DNA of 64,000 nucleotides from Rosa chinensis. Its lineage: Eukaryota; Streptophyta; Magnoliopsida; Rosales; Rosaceae. Under the pieces are notes generated by a model. That model made no database searches and was not told the origin of the DNA. It saw nothing but the letters and a program-made list of their open reading frames with translations. Made by a program: the position numbers and the translations under genes. The stretch's first letter is position 1; the number at the start of each line of letters is the position of its first letter. The DNA lies in assembly GCF_002994745.2 (NCBI RefSeq), contig NC_037090.1, positions 8,553,501 through 8,617,500 of the forward strand, given 5' to 3'. Below, in pieces: positions 25,101 through 38,081 of this stretch.

Positions 25101-27504
25101 ACCTTCCTGTAATAAGTGGTTACTCTGGTCTTCTTCAGTCAACGAAGGGCATGGATCCGCATCTAAGTGCACTGCCCAAACAATTAACTGCAGCTACTGG
25201 TGATCCGAGCTGGCATAAATCTGAAAAGCATGAAATCAGGACAAGGGAAGGCTTGCTGCTGCAATCGTTAGTGGTTCCGGAGAGAAAAAGAACTAGAAAT
25301 ATTGGATCCAAGAGTAAAAGGTTGCTCATTGATAGCCAAGATGCTCTAGAGCTGAAGCTTACTTGGGAAGAGGCTCAGGATTTGCTTCGTCCACCTCCAG
25401 CTGTTAAGCCAAGCACTGTCATGATCGAGGATCTTGAATTCGAAGAATATGAAGTGAGTGATGTCTGAGTTATATGAACATATTTTGCGATCTTTTCTTA
25501 TTGTTTCCCATTATGATAACTATCTAAATTATTTACCAATTATTTGCTCATCTATGATTTGTGGGACTTGGATGTAATTGTCATGACTCCCATATGGTAC
25601 AAGTCCAGAAAAGGGGTTTCATAGAACTATAGCCATGGAACATGGGATTTATGTTTTCATTCTGAATTTATGGTTTACAATTTATCTACACAGACTTCTC
25701 GTCTTTCTTTCTGTTAGTCTGTTAGACAGTGGCTTGTATTCTTGTGCAGGTAGATAGACATGTACACATATGAAGCTTTTGGTTCTTTCGCCAGTGGCGA
25801 AAATTTATGAACCGAAAAAAAAAAAAAAAAAAAATTGAATATGTTAATGCATTGTTGGGTTGCTTATATTTGCAGTTACTTCTGTTATGTAGGAACCTCC
25901 TGTGTTTGGAAAAAGGAGTATCTTCATAGTCCGGGCAACTGGGTAAAACTTCCTTTGCTTATTTGTATACACACATATATCTTTTCCATAGTATGTTAGT
26001 TTGTAAAACTAATGTCTAATGACTTGGGAGATCTCACTGGACACCTGTTATGGCACCAATCTCACCATTCTAAATTGTAGCTCTATTTTTATTCATTAGT
26101 TTAGCTAAAGAACATGGTGTGGAAGTGTATAAAGAACAAACTTCCCCTTTGTCATTGTGCAACGCGTCTTCCATATTCAATTGAATGCTTCCACTTTCAT
26201 GGTTGAAAGGTTTTATATCATTGTCTTGGGGTGAGTTAGATAATTTATTTAGATACCAAAATAATAAGCTTTGTCTTCAGGGAACATGAGCAATGGGCTC
26301 AGTGTGATGGTTGCTCTAAATGGCGAAGGTTGCCGGTTGATGTACTACTTCCATCTAAGTGGATGTGTACGGACAATGTTTGGGATCAAAACAGGTTAGT
26401 GATGGGTTTTGTTTTACAATTTTTCTTGTAGTAAAGTAGTGCTTAAATAAATCTTTGTATGTCATGTTTTTTTTTTGTCTCAAACAGGTGTTCGTGCTCC
26501 GCACCAGATGAATTAACCCCTAGGGAACTGGAAAGTTTTCTCAGACTCAGTAAAGGTATGATGCCACTTTATGTCTCTATTATCTTTTAGTAGAAACTTA
26601 TGGGAGATTGGGTATAGGAGCTTATCCATTATGGTCATGAAGAATTGCAATCTTCAGTGGAAAATTATTGTAAAATTTACTTTGGGAAGTGTTTATTACT
26701 TATATTATTATAGTGTCGTCTTTTTCAGAATTCAAGAAAAGGAGAATGGCAACAAACCATAGGCCAATCCAGGAACATGAATCTTCTGGCCTTGATGCTT
26801 TGGCCAATGCTGCAATCCTTGGAGACAATGTGGCTGACCCAGGAACTGCATCAGTTGCTACAACAACAAAACATCCCAGGCATCGTCCTGGCTGCTCATG
26901 CATTGTGTGCATCCAGCCCCCAAGTGGGAAGGGCAAGCATAAGCCTTCATGCACATGCCAGGTGTGCATGACAGTTAAACGCCGTTTTAAAACCCTAATG
27001 ATAAACAAGAAGAAACGTCAATCAGAACGTGAAGCAGAGATTGCCTGTAGAAACCAGCTTGCATGGGGCCCTAGGGATGAAGCAGAAGTAGACAGCACTT
27101 CTAGGCATGTATCATCACACCTTGATCCTTCAGACAATGAAGCCAAGTCTCCAAATGAATCAGAATCTAAGAGCCAACTTAAATTGGCGGAAAGTGGGAA
27201 GGGAAAGTTAGACTTGAATTGCCATCCTGGCCGAGAAGTAGACTTGCCAGCGGGGCCAAGTCAGTTGAGCATGATGTCCCTTCTTCAAGTAGCAACCCTT
27301 CCTCTACAGAGTTATTTGAAACAAACTGGTCTTACCAGCTTGGTAACTGAACAGCAGACAAGCTCAACATCACCTGTGCCGCTGCAAGCTACTGAGGGGA
27401 ATGAGGAACAACTTAATGAGGATCAATGTGTTGTTTCTGTTGTTCAAGACGGGGAAAGTGGAGGTGACGAAAGGCAGGATCAAAGCCAAGAGGATCCTCT
27501 ATGA
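22103..27504 (+). CDS. VAL1: B3 domain transcriptional repressor, VAL1/VAL2 type
   Basis: Twelve exons join in frame: 22103-22215, 22803-22884, 22991-23092, 23339-23985, 24132-24228, 24360-24534, 24877-24953, 25031-25453, 25893-25942, 26281-26394, 26488-26555 and 26729-27504, giving 907 aa (Arabidopsis VALs are about 780-790). Domains: a PHD-like Cys/His-rich module (about 6-98, CMNAYCG to KCKHC), a B3 DNA-binding domain (about 318-425, [33 protein letters not shown]), a CW zinc finger (about 589-640, [20 protein letters not shown]), a basic Cys-rich block ([20 protein letters not shown]) and an EAR-like repression motif (KLDLNC, near residue 812). VAL proteins bind RY elements and recruit Polycomb and histone deacetylase to silence seed-maturation genes and FLC. 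VAL1 versus VAL2 cannot be resolved by eye, so the symbol is provisional. The extra length lies in the linkers. Confidence 0.95.
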
Positions 27505-28149
27505 CGAAGTTCATGTTTCCTTATTTGCTACGTCCTTGTATAATACCAGACTACAGAGGTAATTTTTGTTTGGTTGGCAATATGTTTCTTTAGTTGAGAG
27601 TGTGAAAGTGAGATTACATTACAAATTAGCTTGTATTATATACACTCATTGTGTTTATATATATTGGCAATACAACAAAGTAAAATACAGCTTTCAACTT
27701 GTCGTTCTTTTCTGCGTAACTATATACTTGTTCTTTTCTGCCTGACTCTATACTTGTATTCCAATAGCATTTTACGTAGCGGAACTAGAATTTGAGTTTT
27801 TTGGGCGTCATTGTAAGACATACTAGATGTGAGGCGCCAGTAAGAAGGTAAAAAAAGCTTCTGGGTCAGGCCAAAAATTTTAATTGCATATCCATGTAGC
27901 AAAGGAAATGAAACAGAGAGCTTGAGCGCTCCTGTTTATGTACGTAAATGACATAGCCTAAGCCCTACAGCCTCTACTTCAATCTTATTGACAATTTTCC
28001 ATTATCATCATTGACAATGTAATACCAAGGTTTGATGGCTAACTGATCATGTCTTCCTGAAGAACTTCCGATTGCTATTCCTATCCGGCTATTCCGGTAC
28101 TGTGTTAGGATCACAATTACTGAGGTGGGCTATGTAGTGAGCTTGAGCT
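27505..28149. other. 3' flank of VAL, no gene seen
   Basis: AT-rich 3' flank with no supported coding region; the ORF at 27720-27902 on the minus strand has no recognisable features. Confidence 0.5.
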
Positions 28150-28400
28150 GCTTATATCCATTTGGGCCTGACCATTGTTTGGGGTCATTGGGTTGGGTCA
28201 TCATGCAACTGAGTCCCCATCCCACCGAAACTGCAGACCAGTTGAAGTAAAACGGAGCAAACAAAGCAAGAACATGGACACACACAAACATTGCAGCTAT
28301 AATTAGGTCTATTAAGTTCCTTCCCCAGAAATGTGCCCACGGCGTCCTCATAATGTTCACCCAAGTCATTAAAATGGTCACCCAAATCGTCTCCACTCTC
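28150..28400 (-). pseudogene. Fragment of an acyl-lipid delta-9 desaturase gene
   Basis: The minus-strand translation around 28190-28330 reads NLIDLIIAAMFVCVHVLALF followed by APFYFNWSAVSVG, the pattern of the first membrane segment of plant ADS-type desaturases (family form: LLAPFHFTW). The histidine boxes that carry the di-iron centre are absent from the surrounding sequence, and the upstream part is not desaturase-like. Only a piece survives. Assignment rests on one motif stretch. Confidence 0.5.
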
Positions 28401-29723
28401 CAGTCGTCACTAATTGAATGGATTATGAATCCGCATCCCCCTTACAATCTTATATATACTAGTGAGTGATTCTAGTGAATGACCTTCTCAATTTATTACC
28501 TACTTTTCAGGCCATGATAAACACCTCCCTTACTTTTCTGAGTTCCTATGGATTTGTTTGGAAAACGTTTAAAAGAAAAATGACGTACCATTGAAAGTGT
28601 CATTATTTTTTTCTGTCTTTACCAATCTGTTATTGTGTATGTCAAGGTCATATGTAAGCAGAGGCAAGAGAATTCAATTGTCGCCATTCTGGTTCCAACT
28701 TTCCATGAAACCCGTGACATATGTCCATAATAAGTAGAATAAATATATTTGCACGACTGCACTGAGTTACTATCCTGAAATTGTATACCTGAGTCTAAGC
28801 TTTCAAAGCAACATACTGCCATGCATTTTCGGCCTATACAGGCAGAAGATCTCTAGCAAGTAACGTTCATCAAGAGATGCAGGGTTTATGATGATAAGAG
28901 GATCTATAGCCGTCGTGGATACTCTTTCATCAAGAGATGAGCATGTCAATGTTCAGATATAGATACTTAAAGATTATGATAATTAATAAACAGTAATCTA
29001 GCGTCCACACAATAAATATTGAAAGCCTTGAATTACATTCAGGGTTTATGTGGGAGTTTTGTACTTGTCGTGAATGGGAACATGGCTCTTTGAATAGGAG
29101 TTGCTCAACATGTCATGCCCAAAGACTTGTGCACTCGTTATTGTATCGGAGATGGCCGGTTTCATAGAAACCGGTCGAATGCCCAAACATTATTCCAGAT
29201 GGGGGAGGAAACAAGGATATTCAGTCTTGGAGTCTAATTTTTCTTCAAAAATAAAATTAATGTAACTTCATTGAACGACAGAAGTAGGGTGGAGGAAGTT
29301 GTTTCTCAAACCGTTTCCTGATAGTATTCCATACTCTCGACGATGGCTTCTTGATTAGGATTCAGGCTTTGAACATATTTTTGTCGCAGCTCCTTAAATC
29401 AGGTTTTGAGGCTTTGAACATATATTGTTGTTGCAGCAGACACCAAGTGGACAAGCATGATAGAAATATAGGATGTTCATTATAAATGTGCTCATGTTCA
29501 ATTCGAAGACACATCCAGAGAAGGCAAACTAAGTCGTGGAAATTGCATTGTACATCTAAGGGAAACTAGATGAACCCAATTCTACCAGGCATGCATTATA
29601 TCTACAGGGCACACTCCGCTTCGGTGGGAACAACAACCACATCTTTATCTGCTGCTATATATTGTGTTGAATCACAAAGAACCAAAAATAAAAAAATTAA
29701 TAAAAAATGCACATTATACACAA
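28401..29723. other. Intergenic region, nothing recognised
   Basis: No supported gene. A heptad aagagatg is repeated near 28870 and 28932, and gctttgaacatat is repeated near 29367 and 29411; neither forms a larger unit I can define. Confidence 0.5.
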
Positions 29724-32428
29724 TCAAAATCCCTCAACACTAGCCCTTGGAACCGTAGATGATGATGATTTCCGGCTTTCCAGCAGGTGGTCTAGCTCCT
29801 CCATAGTGACAATGGTGGAACAAGCTCGTGGAGGAAGAGACATAGGCAGGGCAAGTCGTCTGGTAGGTGATATAGATGGCCGAGCCATTGACGGAGGTGA
29901 AGGAGAAAAACTTAGCCTAGGCACAGGGGTGACAATTCCGTTAAGACTTGGCGATCTTGACATCTGTTTTCCCGCAAATGAAGCAGGGTCTTGCAAAGGA
30001 AACCTGGATGAGTGCCTCATGTCTTGAATGATCTTGAGATGCTCAACAACAGTTCTCATGGTGGGTCTTTCGGATGGGTCTTTCTGGAGGCATCTCTGTG
30101 CAATGTCAGCCACCGCTCGGGCAGCTTTGGCTGGGAAGCGGCCTTTCAGCTGAGGATCCATAATCAGTGACAGCCGCGCATCATCAGCTAGGTAAAGCCG
30201 GCTCCACTTAACTAAATTCATCTCTTCCTTGGGATGCCGGCTATCAAGATTCTTCCGTCCTGTAAGTAGTTCTAGAAGAACAATCCCGAAACTCCAGACA
30301 TTGCTTTTGGGAGTAAGCATTCCTCTTTCAAGCGTCTCAACTGATAGATTTGCCACTGCCTGCAAAATGATAAGAACAAAGGTTCAGATCTTTTAAAAAG
30401 ATCATGTTGAAATTAAAAGTTTGTATGGATTAGGGCAGAGGCATAGATAGAACCATTAGCTTCAAGTTAAATACAAAGTTTCAAAAATTACAACTGATCT
30501 GGAAAGGTAATTCACAGTAAACAAAGGAAGAAAACTTACAACAGAATTAGTAGAGATTTCTGCCTCAGGAATATGTCCAACACAGCCATATCCAGAAAGC
30601 TTTGCGCTAAAATCTTTATCAATCTGAATGTTGGCAGTTGAAAACTCATTGTACATTGCCTGTAAATACGGACAGTAATTCAGTCACCAAAGAAAATGCA
30701 CGAATATACCATCAGATAATCCCTACAAAATTTAGTTACTTAAGCATTTTAAACACCGTCAGCATTTCAGTTTTGAGGTGATTTTGTGAACGTGAAAAAA
30801 GGATTCATTTATTAAATAAAGGCCAACTTGATTCGAGCCAGTAAATGCTTAGGCACTCATCATTTGATTTCAATTGTTCTTAAATAAAAAGTGCAAGCAA
30901 TGGTTCTTATTACCTGGAAAGGTCCTTCTTCATGCAAGAATGTAAGACCCTGTGCAGCACATAAAGCAATTTTTGTTCTTGTATTCCAGTCTATTGGGGG
31001 CTTATCTGATCGTCCATATAAAAACCGATCTAGACTTCCGTGAAACAGCCTCTCATAGACCAACATTTTTTGTTCTGATCCCTCTCGTGCATGGAAACCA
31101 AGCAATTTACAGAGGTTTGGATGTTGCAAAGATGCAACAGTGTTTACCTCATTTACAAACTCCTTTAAACCCTGAAAAACCGATAGCAGTGGGATTATAT
31201 GAGTGTTCTAAATATTTGGTAACAGTACCCTGTACTCTCAAATCTCTAAAACGATCTAAATGCTAGAGGCAGAGGAAAACATATTAAAACATGATTCAGT
31301 TAACAATGTTCAAATGGGCAGGACATTAATGCAAGCACACATACAAATGGAGAAACATACATGTGAACCAAATGTTTCGAGGCAAGGTAGCATACTACGA
31401 AAGAAGAAGAAAAATGCTGATTATTTTGCAGGCCATATAACTTTATCATTCCACAGCATTATCAATCATTCTAAATTGGAAACATAAATACAGGATTTTG
31501 AATTTCATAAACTCAAACACATAAAATGCTTCCATATTCTTAATTACCCATTCTGTGGGAAGCATAATTTTCTTTTTCTTTTGCAAACACAAGAACATTG
31601 CACACCAACTAAGGAGCTCATTTTTTTATTAGATTACATAACATAATAAAAGGATGGCAATCCAAAACTCATCCATAACTAAAGGTAATTTTCTGAAAAT
31701 AGTTAAGCCATGATAACATTATAAGGGGACCAAAAAACAAATTAGAACATTATATCTTCAACATAACAGACTTAAGATTGATAAGTTACCTGAGTGGATG
31801 GATGAAGGCGAGTAACAGTAGCTTCAAATTTTTTTAAACTTGATGATGAATCTTCTCCAAAGGAAGCCTTATATATGACGGAAGATAGACCTTCTGACAT
31901 GCATCGGTCAGAAGAAAAGTTGTGGCAAGCTGATGATACTTCTTCATATGAAAAGTTCCGTAGTGTTCCAGTAGGAGGTAGGGGCAATGGTCCAGAAGCA
32001 TAGAGAGGGCCACTAGCAGTCGATGACTTGAAGCTTCCAGTAGTCCGCAGTGCAGTAGCACCTTGAGGTGATGGGAGGGGAAGAGGTTGCGGAATTGGTG
32101 GCTGTTGTTCCTTCAGGATTCCAGACCGGTATTTTGGCTCTTCTGGTTCCTCATATTCAACCGAGGAAAGAGACTCTTGGTCTGCCGCATCTAGGGTTGA
32201 TGGAGCAGATAATGCCCGAGTTCTATTGTTCTTTTTGGTGCCTCTATTCACTGGTTGAATAGGTTTCACTCTGTTCCTAAAACTTGGGGGTGCAGACTGT
32301 AGTGAACGAGTCGGGATTTGGGGTTCAGGCAATGTGGCTGGAGTTTGCTCCTTAGGGAGGACACGTTTAATATAAATAGTTTGCTCAGACTTTTTCTTCT
32401 TGCACTTCAAAACGGTGAAGCAACCCAT
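29724..32428 (-). CDS. Receptor-like cytoplasmic pseudokinase (At3g08760/ATSIK-like)
   Basis: Four exons on the minus strand, 31790-32428, 30914-31171, 30540-30659 and 29724-30359, join in phase 0 to 550 aa. The N-terminus MGCFTVLKCKKKK has Gly2 and Cys3 for myristoylation/palmitoylation plus a basic run, so membrane anchoring is likely. A Ser/Pro-rich region (about 30-160) precedes the kinase fold (about 165-455), and a Ser/Pro-rich tail ends the protein. All four catalytic signatures are degenerate. The P-loop reads EGLSSV, the VAVK lysine is Arg (EATVTRLHP), the YRDFKTSN loop reads YNEFSTAN, and DFG reads GYG (KLSGYGCV). Fold-defining parts remain (SFGIVLLELLTGRKNLD, RPTMRTVVEHL). From gene order it fits Arabidopsis At3g08760; I do not recall that protein's sequence well enough to call orthology on motifs. 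A scaffold role is inferred. Confidence 0.9.
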
Positions 32429-33713
32429 AATTATGTTCGAAACTTTAATCTGTACTTGGCCCTAGTTTTCTGCATTAGAAGAACAAAGTGCATACATATT
32501 AGCTGAAGCTGGAATCTGGAGATTAGAGCTTTACGTGCACCAACCAAAAACCTATCAACTTTGTAAAGGTAGATAAGAAGCAGAGAACCCAATTGAATCA
32601 ACTAATAGAAGACATACGCAACTTCACCACAAGCGGATAGTTAGTCCAAGTGGCCCATCCACCCGAAATAGATCAAACAACAATAATTGAGTGCCTCCAA
32701 TTTCCTAGATTAAGGTTCTCAGAAAGATGCATGCTACTACAAACTTTAAAAAGGCAGCATTTGGGGGAAAAGATAAAGAGAGAACATGTCCTCATAATTA
32801 CCACTAAGGAAATTCATACTAACATCCCCCCAAACCGTTCCAAAAGAAGAAATAGAATAAACGAATGCAAACATGTTGTTTTTTTATTTTTCTGAGGGTG
32901 AGTGGGTATTCTGGAGATTCTATACCTAGCGTGGTTGATATTCCACCTAGAACTTAATAATGCATCCCTTAATATTCCCATTACAGTCGCCTCTCTGCAA
33001 CTAAAAATGACAAATCAAAAACACTGAATCTTTTATCCCCAACCGCTCAAATCTCCTATATATATATATGTAAACTTGGCAATTAGAGATATACTTGACC
33101 AATGAACCATTCTACTAAATTTCAACTCAAACAAAGTCAACAAATGAACCCCAGAAATCCTTTTCTTTTTTTACCTAAACAGCATCCATTCAAGTGATTC
33201 AACTTCAAAAAAGAAAACATGCCCAGATCCATAAAAACGCAAACTTTCCGCAAAATCTACCAAACAAAAACCACAATTCATTGCACAAAAGCAAATCCGG
33301 CAGCAACAGACAATCGAAACACAACAAGCATAGATTTTTCATCTCAAAATGAAAAATTTCACAGCTCAAAACTTGCATACAATTTGAAGAACAACTTCAA
33401 GAACATGGAAATGAATTCAGTTGTTAAGAAAGATAATCAGAAGTAAAAAAAGTAAGAAAATTTACCAGCTTTCATGCAGGGTCTGAAATGGACTGAGGAA
33501 CCAAATTGTAGATAAACAGCCTTGAACAAGTCAAAGAAAGAAAGCAGCTTGGGAAAGGTTTGTGGAGGGAGAGTCTCTGAGATTTTCAAGGAGGGAGAGA
33601 GAGAAAAGCAGGCACAAGATGTAAGAATATTGGAATTGAGAGGAGAGAGAGAGAGAGAGAGAGAGAGTCTCAAAGAGGAATGGAGCCCCATGAGCAGTGG
33701 TCAAACCTACTAA
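32429..33713 (-). promoter_or_regulatory. Probable 5' leader, leader intron and promoter of the pseudokinase gene
   Basis: Reading the minus strand, a donor (gctggtaaat) near 33463-33470 and an acceptor (taatgcagaaa) near 32468-32475 suggest a roughly 1-kb intron in the 5' leader. The upstream leader exon (about 33466-33690) includes a CT microsatellite (33641-33667 as AG on plus). The short ORFs here are not supported as genes. Confidence 0.45.
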
Positions 33714-36156
33714 AAATCCATAATTAATAATTAATTAGCATTCAATAGTATTCATTATTATTATCCTTAAACAACAGAATTGGCCTTCTCATTCCTTTTT
33801 GACGCTTTTGTCCTCCAGAAAATCCAGATTCTTCCTGCATTGGAAATGTCATTTCCCAACAAACTACAAAATGCCCCTTCTTGTTTATGTTCAATTGTGG
33901 AACCCCTTGGACCAGGACCATGGCTTACGCGTAAGATGTGAAGAGAAAGAAAAAGAGTTCTATTTCCAACACATCCTATTTTCTAATTTTTGATCTCACT
34001 TAAAGTACTACTTGTCTAAACCAACACTTAAACGGGTTTCTTGAATTACACTCAATTTGTTGGACCTTTGTTTTATATTTCAGTAGTGATTTTGAACGTT
34101 GACACTTGCTCATGTTATACTGCATTTTTCTAAAATTTAGAAAATTAAATTTCGTTGAGTTCTAGATGTTTGTGTTTAAATTTTGTAAAATTTTGGGTAC
34201 AAAGTTTGATTTCGAATGCATGGATTTTTAATCGGCACCACAAACGACCATGTTTGTTGCTGATTTTCAAGTGATGAGATTAAAACAACATAATCTGTTA
34301 ACCAAACATTTGGTTGTTGGTTTCACAAGATTTTAGAGGCTCAATTCATTTTTTTAAACTGACGACTTGTAATTGACACCATAAACAGACCTGACAACAG
34401 TGATTATTGATTTTCGGATGTTAAGACTGGAAGACATAATCGGTTAACCAAATTTATGTATTTACTTGTGATTTTCCATCAGCTTTGCTGACGCCCATGT
34501 TCATTGCATCTTGCAAAGACATGAAAAATTCTTTTGATCATATAGGTTGATATAGTACTATGTAATTAACAAATGGAGGCTACCAAATGTTAAGATCCAT
34601 TGCAGACTAGGTAAACTAAGCTAATCAAAAGTAAGAAAATACGAGAGTATGTTGAATAAGTGGTGAAAATAAGAAGACATATCATATAGATTGTGGTGTT
34701 AATCAACAATTTTCTCTAACCAAACTAATAACTAAACCAAACTAACACCCCCGGTGTTTTCCATTAGTATGGTGTTGAGTTTGGCAGTGCCAAGAACAAA
34801 TATTATGCATAACTTAGTTTTTTTTCCCTGTTAATGTCGAATAATACTTAATTGTTTGGTATATGACAACTGAACATTCTATTTATCGCATCTTAATCAA
34901 TTAATCAAATATACTTTTATCACTCGTACTGCACATGCGAATTCAATCTTAAAACACACGTAAGAGACACACAATTTTCATGGTCAATCAAATATTATGT
35001 AATAATTATATCCTCAGTCCCCACTATATTAAATTCTATAAATAAGTATAATTAAAGGCAATATCTTCTAAGAAGCTCTTGTTTGCCATTGAACACCAAC
35101 TTTTTGACTGTTTGAATTGGATCGATGATTCTTATGCACCCCATTTCATTTTTGAATATGCAGATTACATCTCTAAGATCAGTCAAGAAAGGAAACCAAC
35201 CATGTCAAGTAATTGAAATATTAAAAACATAGAGCAAAATACTACTTGGGATATGTTCTATGCAGTACTAGTCATAGTCAAAATTATAAGGTTTGCTAAT
35301 ATAAGAACTTATATATTCAGAAGCTATTTGCAGCCATGAAAGGTCGGTAACATATTAAACTTCAAATGTCCAAAATGCAATGCACTATTTGACCATCTGG
35401 TATTCTGGTTCCATTCCAAAACATGCAAAGAAATTATTTTGACCCGGAAAAAAAGAAAAGAAAAAAGGAGAGGGTACTTTGGACATTTGCATATATAATC
35501 AGAAAATTTCAAAATGCGAAATATAGGTTTTGTGGGTTGGGCCCAAAATGGTAAATTCAAAGACGCAGCTCGATTTTCAACGAAGAGGGGCCTCGAACGA
35601 GGTGACATCCCAGTCAAAGTTCCTGACGTTTATTAATATTTTATAGGCATGTTTCCGGTGTGGTCAAAGAGACCCATCAAGATAGGTCTTTGACTCTCGG
35701 CCTGTCCCGTCGGATCCGCGCGTGGCGCGGGGATGGACGGTGGATCTGAAGCCACACAAAAGGGTCTGGCGGGACCCACTGACATCAACATACTTTTGAT
35801 GTCTGTCCTTATAATAAGTATGATCAATGTGGTTTCTGTTCACGCGCCATCATTGCATCTGCATTGGGTGGGCCCCCACCCGCCCTCAAAAGGGGGCCGT
35901 GCCCTCTTTTCACTGTTCGTGCCATGCCCTAAACTCATAGGACTGATGAGATCTACTGTTTCGATACAGCGATTAGGTGCCCTTTATTTTTGGGACCGAA
36001 TTGAAGGCCTTTCAAGTTCGATGGGGAAGGTGTGGGTTTGAAATTTCAAACATGGTTATCATTTCAAATTTGAAACAAGCATTTCCCCATTCTGTTTGAT
36101 AATGTTAGGTAAAATGTCACGTTTTAAATTTATATTGAGGATTGGTGTCGTACTAG
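33714..36156. other. Long intergenic region, no gene seen
   Basis: AT-rich with scattered short ORFs that show no domain-like composition. The GC-rich patch around 35690-35900 (including ggatccgcgcgtggcgcggg) stands out from the background but holds no ORF I can interpret. Confidence 0.5.
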
Positions 36157-36869
36157 GAGCAAATTCACCTGTTGGGTTACCGGATCACTCATTATTTATT
36201 GCTTTTTAGTATTTATTTCTATCTTATGTGATGCTGAAAGCGTGTGCACGATAGTAAGAGGCTTCGTCAAGTGTCGAAGGTCATATGAGATGAGGTAGAA
36301 TCTACTAGCAATTACGGATACAGCCGTAAGAAACATAGAGAAACTTCTCTAATATTTGGTTTTTTTTTTTTTTATTGATAACTTGAATGAAAATTACAAT
36401 ATAAGAGGTGCCTTATATATGGCACATAGCATAAACCTAATACAACTAAAAAACATAAAAAAAAAATTTATTGTATACTAAAACTAGGGAACCTAATTAA
36501 ACCTGATTAAATAAAAATCAAAAACATAATCCTAGATACTAAAGAAAATTACGATTGGAATCTCAATTAAGATTTTGCTCTAGAATCCCGATATATCCAA
36601 AATAGTCATTTATGATTAATTTCATTATTAAGAAGTCTATTTGAATACAAATTTCTAATATTCAAATTATTCTTCTTAATGTGAATACTCTTATTTATTT
36701 TCGAGATTTTTTATTGAAATTGGCTAAAATCTAGTCCTACATCACTATGAGTCACTCGCATAGTTTCCAAACTGGCCTGGGTCACCGAGTCAGTTTGCAG
36801 GGAAAAAAAAAAAACACTAAAAAGCAGTGAATAGTGGGTGATTCGGTGATCCAATCAATGAACTTGTTC
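36157..36869. mobile_element. MITE-like element with about 55-bp terminal inverted repeats
   Basis: The left end (gagcaaattcacc, then accggatcactc and gctttttagta, to about 36212) is complementary to the right end (from about 36813: aacactaaaaagcagtga, ending gaacttgttc at 36869). Flanks are tag and taa, which would fit a 3-bp PIF/Harbinger-type duplication with one change, so the family call is weak. A T-rich insertion-like stretch (36359-36374) lies inside. No coding capacity. Confidence 0.55.
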
Positions 36870-38081
36870 TAAGTGGCAAGAGAAATTCGTTCTTTCAAGG
36901 TTTGATTTCGACTAGGAGAATGGGTCGCCCATTTTGTCACATGCACGGTGAACATTTTAGTAAGAAAGTGTCAAGATATATTGTGTTATGAATATTGACA
37001 TGATTTGTTACTCTTCGTGGTTATTGGTGTGACAAATTAGGTTCTTTAAGTTTTGTCATCTAAAATTTAAGACCGTAAAGTTAGCAAAACACGTTGAAAC
37101 TTTGGCATCACATGATTGTAGCTTTTGTAACATTAGCGTTGTGTGAATAGTGATTTTAAGTTGATTGCAATGTTGTTGTTGAAACTTGTTGAGATAGGAG
37201 TTATTATATATCTCTAATTGAGTGCTTTGAGCGGGATACCTAATTTTGTATTTCCATATTCCCTCTTCTTTGGTGCCATAATTATTAAGTAGCAAATGCA
37301 CTACCCATAGGTTTGCTTGTAATGCTTTTCACTAGAGTATATTGTTTGGTTAAACGAGTTCCTTGCAATTAGTCGGACAACATATTTTAGAGATTGCAAC
37401 AATATCTTGTGAGGTATCGGTGTTGATCAAGTCACTCTCGTATCATCTTTCTCTTGGTAATTACACGTGTCTCAAAAGTTTTTAACCTTGCAACTTTACT
37501 TGATTTCATGCATTTTTTTGAAAACTCAAATATCAATATTTGACAATACAAATATTGTAATATCTTATCGTGAGTGATTGCTCGAATCCAATAAATCAAT
37601 TTTTTTTTTGTTCAGATACATGAGTTATTCATGATTAGGGTACCCATTGCCCCTTTCTTTTATTTTATTTTTTACTCTGATATCGTCGATCAATTTTGAA
37701 CTTTCATCATTGTTGACACTAATATTTTTTATTTTTTTTTAACTATGTAAATCTCTAGGCGTGTAACTCATTCACTAATTCTTATACGCCAGTAAAGATG
37801 CACCCACAATCGATTATATATCGTTGATAATCCAGGTCTAATACAATTACCTTCCTTAATTCTAAAGTTGAGGTAAGTTTCAATACAACACAGCTCAAAA
37901 TCTCTTTAGCCACTTCCCTTCTACTAATCATAACAACATTAGGCGCTCAAATACATTCAAATTTCAAATCAAATCAAATCATCGTCATATTCAATAATAA
38001 TTATAAATAAAAATAAAAAATAAAAAATAAAAAAACCCCACGATGATACATCAATCAATTTATTCAATGACAAGCAAATCA
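36870..38081. other. Intergenic region, no gene seen
   Basis: AT-rich, with T runs and no supported ORF. The minus-strand ORF at 37056-37301 lacks recognisable features. Confidence 0.5.

Noticed and set aside
26700..27008. Minus-strand 102-codon ORF inside the last VAL exon
   Set aside because: Antisense shadow of the conserved Cys-rich VAL coding sequence.
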